Positions 21,775-31,500 of a DNA stretch of 64,000 nt are shown piece after piece (the stretch's first letter is position 1; each line of letters starts with the position of its first letter). The DNA comes from Azolla caroliniana (lineage: Eukaryota > Polypodiophyta): the NCBI GenBank assembly GCA_043228905.1, contig JBHGNT010000016.1, positions 9,920,001 through 9,984,000 on the forward strand, written 5' to 3'. Made by a program: the position numbers and the translations under genes. The notes under the pieces are model-generated. The model was not told the DNA's origin, searched no databases, and saw nothing but the letters and a program-made list of their open reading frames with translations.

Positions 21775-21789
21775 TTTTACAGGGGAGTT
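21775..21789 (+). promoter_or_regulatory. Polypurine tract of copia B
   Basis: ACAGGGGAGTT sits directly before the 3' LTR start TGTTGGC at 21790. A second purine run (TATGGGGGAGATAA, about 21725) lies upstream. Confidence 0.7.
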
Positions 21790-21950
21790 TGTTGGCATAA
21801 AAGGCCGACTCCTTCCAAATTGCATCCGTCCAAGTGTGAACTCGTCAATAAGTTAGGGCTTAGTATATAAGCGAACACCTAACGTTGTAAAGAGTGACGA
21901 AGAACTCATCCTCTGGTTCTACGTATTGTATCTGAGAGAGAGAGAGAGAG
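21790..21950 (+). repeat. Truncated 3' LTR of copia B
   Basis: It starts TGTTGGCATAAAAGGCC and matches the inverted fragment at 7040-7185. It ends in a GA tract (21934-21950), where chromovirus G RNase H sequence begins, so the rest of the LTR and about 280 bp of G are missing. Confidence 0.85.
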
Positions 21951-24076
21951 AGGGATCTTCTAATCAAGTCACCGTATTTAGTGATCACAAAAATCTTTCC
22001 TACTTCCAGAATGCTCGTGTATTAAATCGACGTCAAGCTCAGTGGGCCCACTTCCTCACTCGTTTTGACTTCAAAATTACATATCATCTTGGGAAGCAAC
22101 AAGGGAAGTCAGATGCGTTATCACGGTGCTCGTATCTAGCACCACGTCTCAATGAGTTAACATTCGATAATCAAAAGCAAGTAATCCTGGGACCGGCACG
22201 ACTGCAAGCAATGTGGGTTTTCAATACACCATTGGATTCCCACATTATTGATACCATGCGTGAAGACTTGAAGACAGACGCTTTTGCTCAAGTCATTTTA
22301 GCACAAATTGATCCCTCTCGGGCATCTTCTTCATAGTCACAACAACTAGGTACGGGCTATCGACAATTTGAATGTCATGATGGATTACTATTCCTTAAGA
22401 AACTCTTGTATGTTCCTAATAGTTCTTGTCACCTTCTAGTAGTCCAAAATTGTCATGACACATATACAACAGGGCATTTCGGTAGTACTAATACGTTGGA
22501 TTTAGTACAACGATCATTTTGGTGGCCTCATATGCGACGATTTGTCGAAGACTATGTTCGGGCATGTGATACATGTTGCAGAGCAAAGATGCCAAGACAT
22601 CATCCATATGGTTTATTGGAACCATTACAAATTCCAAGCAAGCCGTGGCAATCCATTTCTCTAGATTTCATCACAGATCTTCCAGTTTCAAAAGGATTCG
22701 ATGCAATCTTAACAGCAGTAGATCGATATACGAAAATGGCACATTTGTTGCCTTGTACTAAGGAAATCACTAGTGAAGAAACCGCCGAAACTATCATGCG
22801 TGAGGTATGTCGGCATCATGGCCTCCTTGATAGTATCATCCGCTACTATGAACCCCAATTCGTCTCGAAATTCTAGAAGCATCTCTTCAAGATGCTCAAG
22901 GTCACTTGTAACATCTGCTCCGGCTACCACCCACAAACAGATGGACAAGCAGAATGAACAAATCAAATGCTGGAACAATATCTTCGGTGTTTTCTAAGCT
23001 ATCAACTGTCATGAAGACAACATTTTGGTTATCAAGAATCGAACCCACGACTTCTTGGTCTATGTGTTGAACCCTTAACCATTGTAATAACATATATGTT
23101 GTGTGATTATAATAATTATGTTTCTAGTTATTACAAGATATTAGAATATTCTAGAACATTCTAGATTATAATAATTATGTTTCTAGTTATTACAAGATAT
23201 TAGAATATTCTAGAACATTCTAGAATATTCTAATATCTTGTAATAACTGGAAACATAATTATTATAATCACACAATATATATGTTATTACAATGGTTAAG
23301 GGTTCAACACATAGACCAAGAAGTCGTGGGTTCGATTCTTGATAACCAAAATGTTGTCTTCATGACATCAACAAGATGATTGGACAGATAATCTCCACTT
23401 TGCCGAATGTGCATATAATAACTCTGTCCACTCATCGACTAGGGTTACACCATTTTATGCTTATATAGACTATCATCCTCAGTGGTGTGTATTTGAAACT
23501 CCGGAGTTACCCACAAATCCTTGTGCAAAGGATCGTTTAGAGCGGCTACACAATATACAAGTAGACTTATCTACTAATTTACAACAAGCACAAAAAACAC
23601 AGAAGGATTATACGGATCGTCATTGGCTTCCATTCAGTTTTAACATTGGAGATGGGGTATGACTATTACGACGATACATCAAGACTACTCGCCCATGCGA
23701 TAAATTGGACTATCGACGATTAGGTCATTTCCGTATTATCGGAAAAATTAATGATGTCGCTTTTCGTCTCGATCTACCTCCACAACTACGGATACATCCG
23801 GTTTTTTATAATTCTCTTCTTGAACCATATCAAGACAACATTATTCCGAATGTATTACACCACCTCCACCCCCGGTCGAGTTTGAAGCAGGACTAGAGTA
23901 CGAAGTAGCTGCCATCTTCGATTCCAAGATTGTTCGCAACAAGCTCTACTATTTGGTTGATTGGCTAGGCTATGGTCCAAGCGAGTGTAATTGGGAACGA
24001 GTCGAGAATGTGATAAATGCTCAAGCTCTTGTCGAGGACTTTCATCGGCAATATCCCACCAACCCAGGTCCTCCAC
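21950..24076 (+). pseudogene. Chromovirus G RNase H, integrase and chromodomain relic
   Basis: It begins NQVTVFSDHKNLSYFQNARV (RNase H), then RQAQWAHFLTRFDFKITYHL and KSDALSRCSYLAPR. Integrase shows HDTYTTGHFGSTNTLDLVQR...CDTC (HHCC), SLDFITDLPVSKGFDAIL (Asp) and SIIRYYEPQFVSK, where the catalytic SDRG is changed to RYYE. The frame is interrupted by stops at 22334-22336 and 22874-22876, and by a palindromic insertion (23007-23367). The tail resumes at 23368 (EFAYNN-type block), with GHFRIIGKINDVAFRLDLPP (GPY/F-type) and chromodomain residues YYLVDWLGYGPSECNWERVE. It shares long stretches with the intact element 28533-32105 but is much older. Confidence 0.9.
23007..23367. mobile_element. 361-bp palindromic LTR-like insertion
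   Basis: It interrupts chromovirus G integrase. Ends are TGTCATGAAG...CTTCATGACA, flanked by the direct repeat TCAAC (23002-23006 and 23368-23372). The arms are inverted copies of each other. The left arm also carries a 59-bp tandem duplication (23107 and 23166). Each arm has the layout of the start of the chromovirus LTRs: TGTCATG, then a GAACCCA-GAC block (antisense B box), then a CTTA-CCATT block (antisense A box), then CTAGAACATTCTAGA. The intact LTR (26884) and the G LTR (37442) share this order. No coding capacity. Confidence 0.85.
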
Positions 24077-24080
24077 CAAA

Positions 24081-25964
24081 CCCCTTGGGTAATTTCGCAT
24101 GCGCCAGCATACTCCGGACCCTCTCCATTATGGTCCGGTTCATCCTCTCGGCCAGCCCGTTCAGTTTCGGCGTCTTCGGCACAGTAAACTCGAGCCGGAT
24201 TCCCTTCGAGCGACAGTACTCCTCGAACTGCCCCCGGTATTCCCCTCCGTTATCCGCTCGTATCGCTTTCAGCTCCTTGCTGGATTCCCTTTCCACTCTC
24301 GCGTGGAGTTCTTTGAAGACGGACAATACTTGGTCCTTTGTCTTCAACGGTGCCGTCCACAGCTTCCGGCTATGGTCATCTATGAATGTTACGAAGTACT
24401 GGGCTCCGCCATGTGACTTCGTTTCTACCTGACACACATCAGTGTGTACCAACTCCAATGGTACACTACGTCTCGTCGGTGGCCTTGAGTGGAAGGAGGT
24501 TCGGTTCTGTTTACCGGCCAGGCAATCGGTGCACTTCTCCAGGTGCACATGCTTCACTGGAATAAGGTTGTCTTCTGCAAGCCTCTTCATCCCCTTCTCA
24601 CTCATGTGACACAGTCTCTTGTGCCACAGCTCACCGGCAGTATCGGCTGCCACGTTCAGCTCCTCCGGACATAGCCGGGAATTCATCAGGTACAGTGTGT
24701 TGACCTTCCGGGCCCGAGCCACTATCAGGCTCCCTTTGCTGAACTTCATGACACCGTTCCGGATGCTACCCGTGTAGCCTTCATCGTCTAGCCTCCCGGT
24801 CGAAATCAGGTTCAATCGGACCTCCGGAACGTGTCGTACATCCTTCAGCAGCATCTTGCATCCGGTTGATGTCATCAGCCACACGTCTCCTATGCCGGCA
24901 ATCCGACATGTGCCTTCATTTCCCATCCGGACACAGCCGTGCTCACCGGCTGTATAGGATGAGAAGTATTTCTTCTCCGGGGTCAGGTGGAACGACGCTC
25001 CGGAATCGACCACCCAGGTCATCTCTACACCGGCAAGGTTCAGCTCCCTCTCTTCGGTAATGAGCATTATCTCTTCTTCACTTGCCGCGAGTGCCGTCGT
25101 TCCTTTCCGGTCCTGCCCTCGCCGATCCGGACCTCTCCGGTCCGTGGCTCCCCGGTATGCACCGTTTCTCTCCGGTGACTTCTTCGAATCGGTGTCGTCG
25201 GCTCCGTTGTCCTTTCGGTAATGCCGACAATTCTTCCGGAAGTGCCCCGGCTTCCCACAGTAGAAGCATGTAGGTCTTCCGCTTGACTGCGACCGGGTCC
25301 CCGACTTCTCCCGTCTTTGCGGACTCCGGTTCCATTGTCTTCCCCGATCCGATTCGGTAAGCAGCATCTTCGGATCGGAAACCGGTTCTTTATCTCTCCG
25401 ACGCGCTTCTTCGTTCAAAATGCTTGTCTTTACCGTTTGTAGAGACAAGTTATCTTCGGTGCAGGAGGTGCTGAGAGTCACCACCAAGTTCTCCCAGCTT
25501 TCCGGCAATGTACACATCAGAATGATGGCTTGCATTGCATCCTCCAACGGGAACTTGATCGCCGCAAGCTGGTTCACGAATCCCATGAACGTGCTCACGT
25601 GTTCCACCATATTCTCGCCGTCCCGGTACTTGAGGTTCACTATCTTCCTCATCAGGGAGGTCCGGTTCAACGCATTCTTCCTCTCGTAGAGGCCCGACAG
25701 CTTCTTCCACATCTCATATGCGTTGGTGTCGTTCGCCACATGTTGCAGAACACTTACATCTACATATTGCCGGATCGTCGCTACGGCTTTCCGGTTCAGG
25801 AGCTTCCACTCCGACTCTATTACCCCCTTGGGTATCTCGGCATTGTCGATCGGTTCGTACAGGTCTCGGACGATGAGAAGGTCTTCCATCTTTATCTTCC
25901 AGTCGGCGTAGTTCTGTGAGTTCAACACCATCATGCCCGGAGGCCCACTACCACCGCCTTCCAT
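24081..25964 (-). pseudogene. Copia C Gag-protease-integrase, truncated second unit
   Basis: An open frame of more than 600 codons with no internal stop; the likely start is ATG at 25964 (MEGGGSGPPGMMV). The frame extends upstream only through PBS and LTR sequence. Gag (YADWKIKMEDLLIVRDLYEP) is followed by a zinc knuckle CFYCGKPGHFRKNC, protease WVVDSGASFHLTP, integrase zinc region ELWHKRLCHMSEKGM...CTDC, and the core ELVHTDVC, FVTFIDDHSRKLW, AIRADNGGEYRGQF and LNGLAERMNRTIMER. It ends abruptly after KLPKGF, where the element is joined to chromovirus G, so no RT is present. This copy keeps the frame that the other unit has lost. Confidence 0.9.
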
Positions 25965-25995
25965 TTTCTGTGTTACCGTCGCTCTGATACCACTT

Positions 25996-26731
25996 TGTTG
26001 AACACGGTGCTCGGCCACAACCGAGGAATAGGATCAACTCACAGAAAATAGGAAATACAAAATGCACGAAGACAATAGAGAGAAAAAGTACACAGGATGT
26101 TTTACGTGGAAAACCCTAAATGGGAAACACCACGGAAGTCCTCAAACTCCAACCATCACTATGAACAGAGATGTACAATGGTGAAGCCACAAGGCAACAA
26201 CCTTGAGCTCACTGTCTTCGCCACAGGCGGCGGTAATACACAGAGGCAACGACCTCTTCGTCTTTCTCTCTCTCTCTCTCTCTCTCGGCTGCTCTCTTCA
26301 CTCTCTCTAAGTGGAAAACAGAAAATGAGCAACAGTCACTAAACTGTTTGCCCTAAGTCATATTTATACACATATGACTTTCGGGCTATTTACAAATATA
26401 GACTCAAGGGCCCTTGGCAAACATATTCACAAATATGTCCCCGCATCCGGATCTCTCTCCGAGTACATTCATCATCCGGCTCCGTAGCCGGGGTCTTCGT
26501 CATCCGGCTCCGTAGCCGGGTCTTCGTCATCCGGCTCCGTAGCCGGGGTCTTCTCTTCGTCATCCGGCTCCGTAGCCGGGGTCTTCTCTTCGTCATCCGG
26601 CTCCGTAGCCGAGGTCTTCATCATCCGGCTCCGTAACCGGGTACTCTTCATCCTCCGGTTCCGTAACCGCAACCAGGCTTGCCGTCATTCATCTCCGGAC
26701 ATCCCATCCGGAGGGACCGAAAATCCCAACA
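25996..26731 (-). repeat. Shared LTR of the copia C tandem (736 bp)
   Basis: On the minus strand it begins TGTTGGGATTTTCGG at 26731, after a polypurine tract (GAAGGGGGAGTT, 26743-26732), and ends TTCAACA at 25996, before the PBS at about 25981-25992. It therefore acts as 3' LTR of the upper unit and 5' LTR of the lower one. It is 149 bp longer than the LTR at 36511-37097, exactly accounted for by five extra minisatellite units (26473-26621). Confidence 0.9.
26473..26648. repeat. 27-33 bp minisatellite inside the copia C LTR
   Basis: Units beginning CATCCGGCTCCGTAGCCGG start at 26473, 26501, 26528, 26561, 26594 and 26622. The other LTR (36511-37097) has a single unit. Confidence 0.9.
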
Positions 26732-26883
26732 AACTCCCCCTTCACTTCGGCATGGGATGTCTCTCCAATCCGATCCTCTTCCGGCATGCTTCCAGCTTGT
26801 CGGGTGTAAGTACCTTGGTCAGCATATCCGACCCGTTCTCGTCCGTGTGGATCTTCGTCAGCGCGAACTCCTTGTCTTCTATC
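26732..26883 (-). pseudogene. Copia C RNase H C-terminal end and polypurine tract
   Basis: On the minus strand from 26883 it reads EDKEFALTKIHTDENGSDML and TKVLTPDKLEACRKRIGL, ending with TGA at about 26744. This is the missing end of the RNase H broken off at 32542. The polypurine tract GAAGGGGGAGTT overlaps the stop and precedes the LTR. Confidence 0.9.
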
Positions 26884-26894
26884 TGTCATGGCAA

Positions 26895-26943
26895 GACTCG
26901 AACCCATGACTTTATGCTACATGGGTCGAGCTCTTACCATTAG
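26895..26943 (-). promoter_or_regulatory. Antisense tRNA-like A/B-box module in the LTR
   Basis: On the minus strand the A-box-like CTAATGGTAAGAG (26943-26931) is followed by a possible 7-bp hairpin (ACCCATG...CATGGGT) and a consensus B box GGTTCGAGTC (26904-26895). The same module is in the 3' LTR (32128-32176), in diverged form in the G LTR (about 37475-37530), and in both arms of 23007-23367. Pol III activity is an inference. Confidence 0.6.
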
Positions 26944-27061
26944 ATTAGGAATTGTATTTTGTAGGATATTATTTTCATTTATACTTTATCATAGAAAATT
27001 GATGTATATTCCAGATCTCTCTGGAACATTCTAGAAGCTTCAAGATTATTCCTAAAAATAC

Positions 27062-27069
27062 TATAAAAG
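27062..27069 (+). promoter_or_regulatory. TATA box of the chromovirus LTR promoter
   Basis: TATAAAAG. A transcript start 30-35 nt downstream would fall at about 27092-27097, at the start of AAATTGGTTCAA (27095-27106), which is complementary to the PBS. Confidence 0.75.
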
Positions 27070-27310
27070 GAGGCACAAGGCATTGTTTTGAACCAAATTG
27101 GTTCAACACCAGTCTTAAGCCTCTTAGTCGATTTGTACTTATCTTTCATATAATATAAGAGCTGTTGTCATCATCCTATTTCTCTCTCTCTCCTCTTCTC
27201 ACTTCCTCTCTCTCTCTCGGGAGTCTTACGCAGTCCCGTCCTCTTAGTACTAATAGTACTACTCTCCTTAGTACTAATTCCATCTCTGCTTTAGTACTAT
27301 TCCTGACAGT

Positions 27311-27322
27311 TTGAACCAATTT
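27311..27322 (+). promoter_or_regulatory. Self-complementary primer binding site
   Basis: TTGAACCAATTT lies 2 nt inside the 5' LTR and is the exact reverse complement of LTR positions 27095-27106 (AAATTGGTTCAA), which coincide with the predicted 5' end of the transcript. No TGG-initiated tRNA-type PBS is present. This matches the self-priming scheme known for Tf1 and sushi elements. Priming itself is inferred. Confidence 0.75.
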
Positions 27323-27378
27323 TCTCCTCTAGCCTACTTGTCACTCTCCCTCATCCTCCTACCCTTTTTCCCTATACT

Positions 27379-28536
27379 ATGGCTACTGTTAGCGCCCAAG
27401 AATACCAATCCGTTTTCTCCGAGCTACAGTGCCTAAAAGAAAAGTTTGTTGCCCTGGAACAAGAAAACCAACGGCTGATAGGGGATCTGCAACAAATCGC
27501 TCTAGAAAAACAACAAACGCAACAACAACATGGGGAGTTAGCGTTACGGGTACAACAACTCGAAGCAGCATTGCAACAACAAGGATCCAGTCCCCAAGGA
27601 TTTCATAAAGAGCCCAAGATTGGACTTCCTGTGAAATTTGATGGAACGCGTTCGCAATTCCGGGGATTCCTTAATCAGGTACGCTTAGTCATCCAGATGC
27701 ATCCTTCCCGGTATCCCACTGATGCATCTCGAGTCGGCCTAATAGGCACGCTACTTAGCGGCTCAGCCTTAGCATGGTTTGCTCCGCTTCTAGAAAAACA
27801 ATCACCCTTACTTAATAACTTTGAAGATTTTATTGGTGAGTTTAAAGCCTGCTTTGGAGACACCGACAACATCAGGACGGCGATCAACAAGATCCGGCGA
27901 TTGCGTCAAGGCGATCGTCCAGCCTCTGCCTACGCGGCGGATTTCCGCCTACTTGCTTCAGATATACCCTGGGATGATCAAGCACTAATGGAGCAATTTC
28001 GCTATGGCTTGCGAAACGATGTCAAAGATCTACTTCTAACTTTCCCCGAAGAACCAAAGTCTCTTACGGAGGCAATCAGTCGAGCAGTTCGATGTGACAA
28101 CCGCCTTTTTGAACGGCGTTCAGAACGTCAATTACAGATACCACGCTCTAGGCCAGAGCCCACTTACGCCGCAGTCGCGGCTAAACCGTTTGCACGAGAC
28201 ACACCTCAAGCAAATACTTCGACACCGATGGAGATCGATACCATGCGTCGACGCGGCCCGTTATCGGAAGAAGAAAAGCAACGACGACGTGCCAATCGAT
28301 TATGTCTTTATTGCGGTGGACCAGGACATATCGCCATCAATTGTACCCATAGGCCAAGAAGACAGGTAAATCAAATCGTCGCCTGTACTAAACCCGAGTC
28401 AATTCTTCCCTTTGGAGTGTCTGATAGTATTAATAGTACTAATAGAGTGTCAGATAGTATTCATAGTACTAATAGCCCAAGTATCTCAAATAAATTTGAA
28501 ATCCTTAGTCAATTAGATGAAGAGTTAAACGATTGA
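27379..28536 (+). CDS. gag: Gag of the intact chromovirus
   Basis: 385 codons from ATG 27379 to TGA 28534-28536. Residues 1-75 form a glutamine-rich coiled coil (LEQENQRLIGDLQQIALEKQ). The capsid core (about 80-245) has VKFDGTRSQFRGFLNQVRLV, SGSALAWFAPLLEKQSPLLN, LRQGDRPASAYAADFRLLAS and ALMEQFRYGLRNDVKDLLLT, a layout close to the Gag of sushi-type and PEG10/RTL-related Ty3 elements (family knowledge, not searched). One zinc knuckle, CLYCGGPGHIAINC, lies near residue 310. The tail carries a repeated SDSI(N/H)STN motif. Pol lies in the -1 frame, and the slippery heptamer GTTAAAC (28524-28530) is in the right phase just before the stop. Gag should make the particle shell and bind RNA. Confidence 0.93.
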   Translation: MATVSAQEYQSVFSELQCLKEKFVALEQENQRLIGDLQQIALEKQQTQQQHGELALRVQQLEAALQQQGSSPQGFHKEPKIGLPVKFDGTRSQFRGFLNQVRLVIQMHPSRYPTDASRVGLIGTLLSGSALAWFAPLLEKQSPLLNNFEDFIGEFKACFGDTDNIRTAINKIRRLRQGDRPASAYAADFRLLASDIPWDDQALMEQFRYGLRNDVKDLLLTFPEEPKSLTEAISRAVRCDNRLFERRSERQLQIPRSRPEPTYAAVAAKPFARDTPQANTSTPMEIDTMRRRGPLSEEEKQRRRANRLCLYCGGPGHIAINCTHRPRRQVNQIVACTKPESILPFGVSDSINSTNRVSDSIHSTNSPSISNKFEILSQLDEELND

Positions 28537-31500
28537 GTCCAGCCAAAATAGGAGCCATTTGGTTGGACAGCAGCCCTAGATCTGTACAGCCCATTAGTGG
28601 TTCCATTCCTTCCAAGCAAGTTAGCAATGTGTTCCTAGCCCAAGTGATTGTTAGTACTAAAAGTACTCCCCCAGTACCCGTCCTAGCACTTCTAGATTCC
28701 GGAGCTAATTCCTGTTTCATGGATCGAAATTTTGCCCAAGCTTCTCAGATATCCTTAAGAAAACTTCCTTGTCCCGCATCTGTAGTGGTCATTGATGGTC
28801 GTCCCATTGCTTCCGGGAATATTGTAGAAGAATCAGAACCCATTCAAGTTGTCCTAGGTAGTTTTGTGTGTATAATATCATTTAATATAATTAGTAGTCC
28901 AGAGCATCCCATTGTCCTAGGATTACCTTGGCTTGAATTACATAATCCAGCCATAGATTGGAGAACAAGAGAAGTTCGATATCGACCACCCCAAGAATCA
29001 ACTCACCGAGTTTCGACCATTTCACTCCATCAACTACGCGAAGAAGGATCCAAGGAGGCAATGTTCCTATTTGCCATATCAGTACATCCTTCTAGCACTA
29101 TTAAGAAGGACTCCTCAATACAACTTCCGGCAAAATATCATCCTTATGCCGATGTATTTGACAAGGTAAAAGCCGGTACCCTTCCTCATCACCGTCCCTA
29201 TGACTGTCCCATCGATTTACAACCAGGAACCGAGCCACCATGGGGACCAATTTACAACTTGTCACCCACCGAGTTAGAAGTCCTTCGAGCCTACATAGAG
29301 GAGAACTTGGCAAGCGGGTTCATCCGTCATTCGAAATCTCCGGCCGGTGCACCCATCTTCTTTGTCAAGAAGAAAGATGGCTCACTTCGTCTTGTCGTTG
29401 ATTACCGCGGATTGAATAAAGTCACCATCCGGAATAGGTATGCACTTCCTCTTATATCAAGTCTTTTAGAGCGAGTTAATGGTGCCAAGTTTTTTACTAA
29501 AATCGACCTACGAGGAGCGTATAATCTCGTGCGGATCCGACCGGGAGATGAGTGGAAGACCGCTTTTCGCACGCGGTATGGGCATTTCGAGTATACTGTT
29601 ATGCCGTTTGGCTTAACCAATGCACCCGCAGTCTTCCAACACATGGCAAATGATATATTCAGAGACCTCTTGGATATCTGTTTGATCATTTATCTGGATG
29701 ATCTGTTGATTTATTCGAAGACCCAGGAAGAGCACGATTCTCATGTACTATTAGTACTAAAGCGACTCCGCGAGAATGGTCTTTATGCCAAGCTAGAGAA
29801 ATGTAGCTTTGACTGCAAGCAAGTGGAATTTCTAGGCTACGTCATCTCCTCAAAGGGCATCGCCATGGATCCAGCTAAAATCCAAACTGTACTAGAGTGG
29901 CAAATTCCACGGTCGGTACGAGATGTACAATGTTTTCTAGGCTTTGCTAACTTCTACCGTAAGTTTATACAGGATTACTCGAAGATTATTTTACCTCTCA
30001 CACAACTTACGAAGAAGGGCCAAGCATTTCTTTGGTCCATCGAAGCAGATATGGCTTTTCGGCATCTTAAGAAAGCCTTTACATCAGCACCGATTCTAGC
30101 TCATGTGGATACAAGCAAACCATTCATCATGGAGGCCGACGCATCAGATTTCGCCCTCGGTAGCATCCTTTCTCAACAAGGCGATAAAGAAGAGTTGCAT
30201 CCGGTGGCTTTCCATTCGCGCAAATTCAATGTCGCAGAAATCAACTACGAAATACATGACAAGGAGTTATTAGCCATCGTGGATTCATTTGTACAATGGC
30301 GGCATTTCTTAGAGGGCTCTCCACATCAGGTCATTGTCTTTAGCGATCATAAAAATCTTGCTTATTTCAAGAACGCTCGCGTACTAAATCGACGGCAAGC
30401 TCGGTGGGCGCAATTCCTCACGCGTTTCAACTTTGAAATCACATATCGACCGGGGAAGCAGCAAGGAAAAGCAGATGCACTATCACGGCGTTCATATCTT
30501 GCACCTCGTCCTGGTGACGCAACATTTGATAATCAAAAGCAAGTAATCTTGGGACCAACACGATTGCACACGACGCGGATTTTTCACACCCCGATGGATT
30601 CACGGATTACCGATGACATACGTGCAACCTTGAAGACGGATAGTTTTGCTCAAGACATCCTGGCGCACATTGATACTTCTCGGGCATCCTGTTCTCAGTC
30701 TCAACAACCAGGTATTGACTACCGACAATTCGAATATCATGATGGTCTGTTATTCTTTAAAAAGCGCGTATATGTCCCCGATTGCTCCTGTCGCCTTCAA
30801 ATCGTCCAACATTGTCACGACACCCATACGGCGGGACATTTCGGTAGTACCAAGACGTTGGAGTTAGTGCAGCGATCTTTTTGGTGGCCCCACATGCGCC
30901 GTTTTGTCGACGACTACGTTCGGACCTGTGATGCTTGCTGCCGAGCAAAGATGCCACGACACCATCCATATGGCTTGTTGGAACCTTTACCAATTCCAAG
31001 TAAGCCATGGCAGTCTATTTGTCTTGATTTTATTACAGATCTGCCGGTCTCGAAGGGGTTCGATGCTATCCTAACCGTCGTCGATCGATATACGAAGATG
31101 GCACATTTTGTGCCATGTACTAAAGCCATCACTAGCGAGGAAACCGCCGCTCTTGTTATGCGTGAGGTATTTCGGCATCATGGCCTACCAGACAGTATTA
31201 TCAGTGACCGAGGCCCGCAGTTTGTCTCCAAATTTTGGCAGCATCTCTTCAGGATGCTCAAGGTCTCCTGCAACCTCTCCTCCGGCTACCATCCTCAAAC
31301 TGACGGACAGGCGGAACGAACAAACCAAACGTTGGAGCAATATCTCCGGTGTTTCCTGAGTTATCAACAGGACGATTGGGCCGAGATTCTCCACTTTGCG
31401 GAGTTTGCGTATAATAATGCTATTCACTCCTCGACTCGGGTCTCCCCATTTCTCGCTTATACCGGTTTCCATCCTCGCTGGTCGGTGATCGACACTCCGG

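Larger units (their letters stand above)
26884..27308 (+). repeat. 5' LTR of the intact chromovirus
   Basis: 425 bp. The TATA box is TATAAAAG (27062-27069). An antisense tRNA-like module occupies its first 60 bp (B box 26895-26904, A box 26931-26943 on the minus strand). The segment 27089-27107 is a near-perfect palindrome (TTGAACCAAATTGGTTCAA). The CT-rich region at 27180-27225 would be in the transcript leader. Confidence 0.95.

Noticed and set aside
23007-23367. Ordinary solo LTR
   Set aside because: A solo LTR would have distinct U3 and U5 ends. Here both ends are the same sequence in inverted orientation.
26895-26943. tRNA gene on the minus strand in the LTR
   Set aside because: Same reason: box motifs and one hairpin, but no acceptor stem, and the sequence is part of a repeated LTR.
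28533-28535. Independent start of pol at TTG 28533
   Set aside because: No ATG and no basis for plant initiation at TTG. The frameshift signal explains pol expression better.
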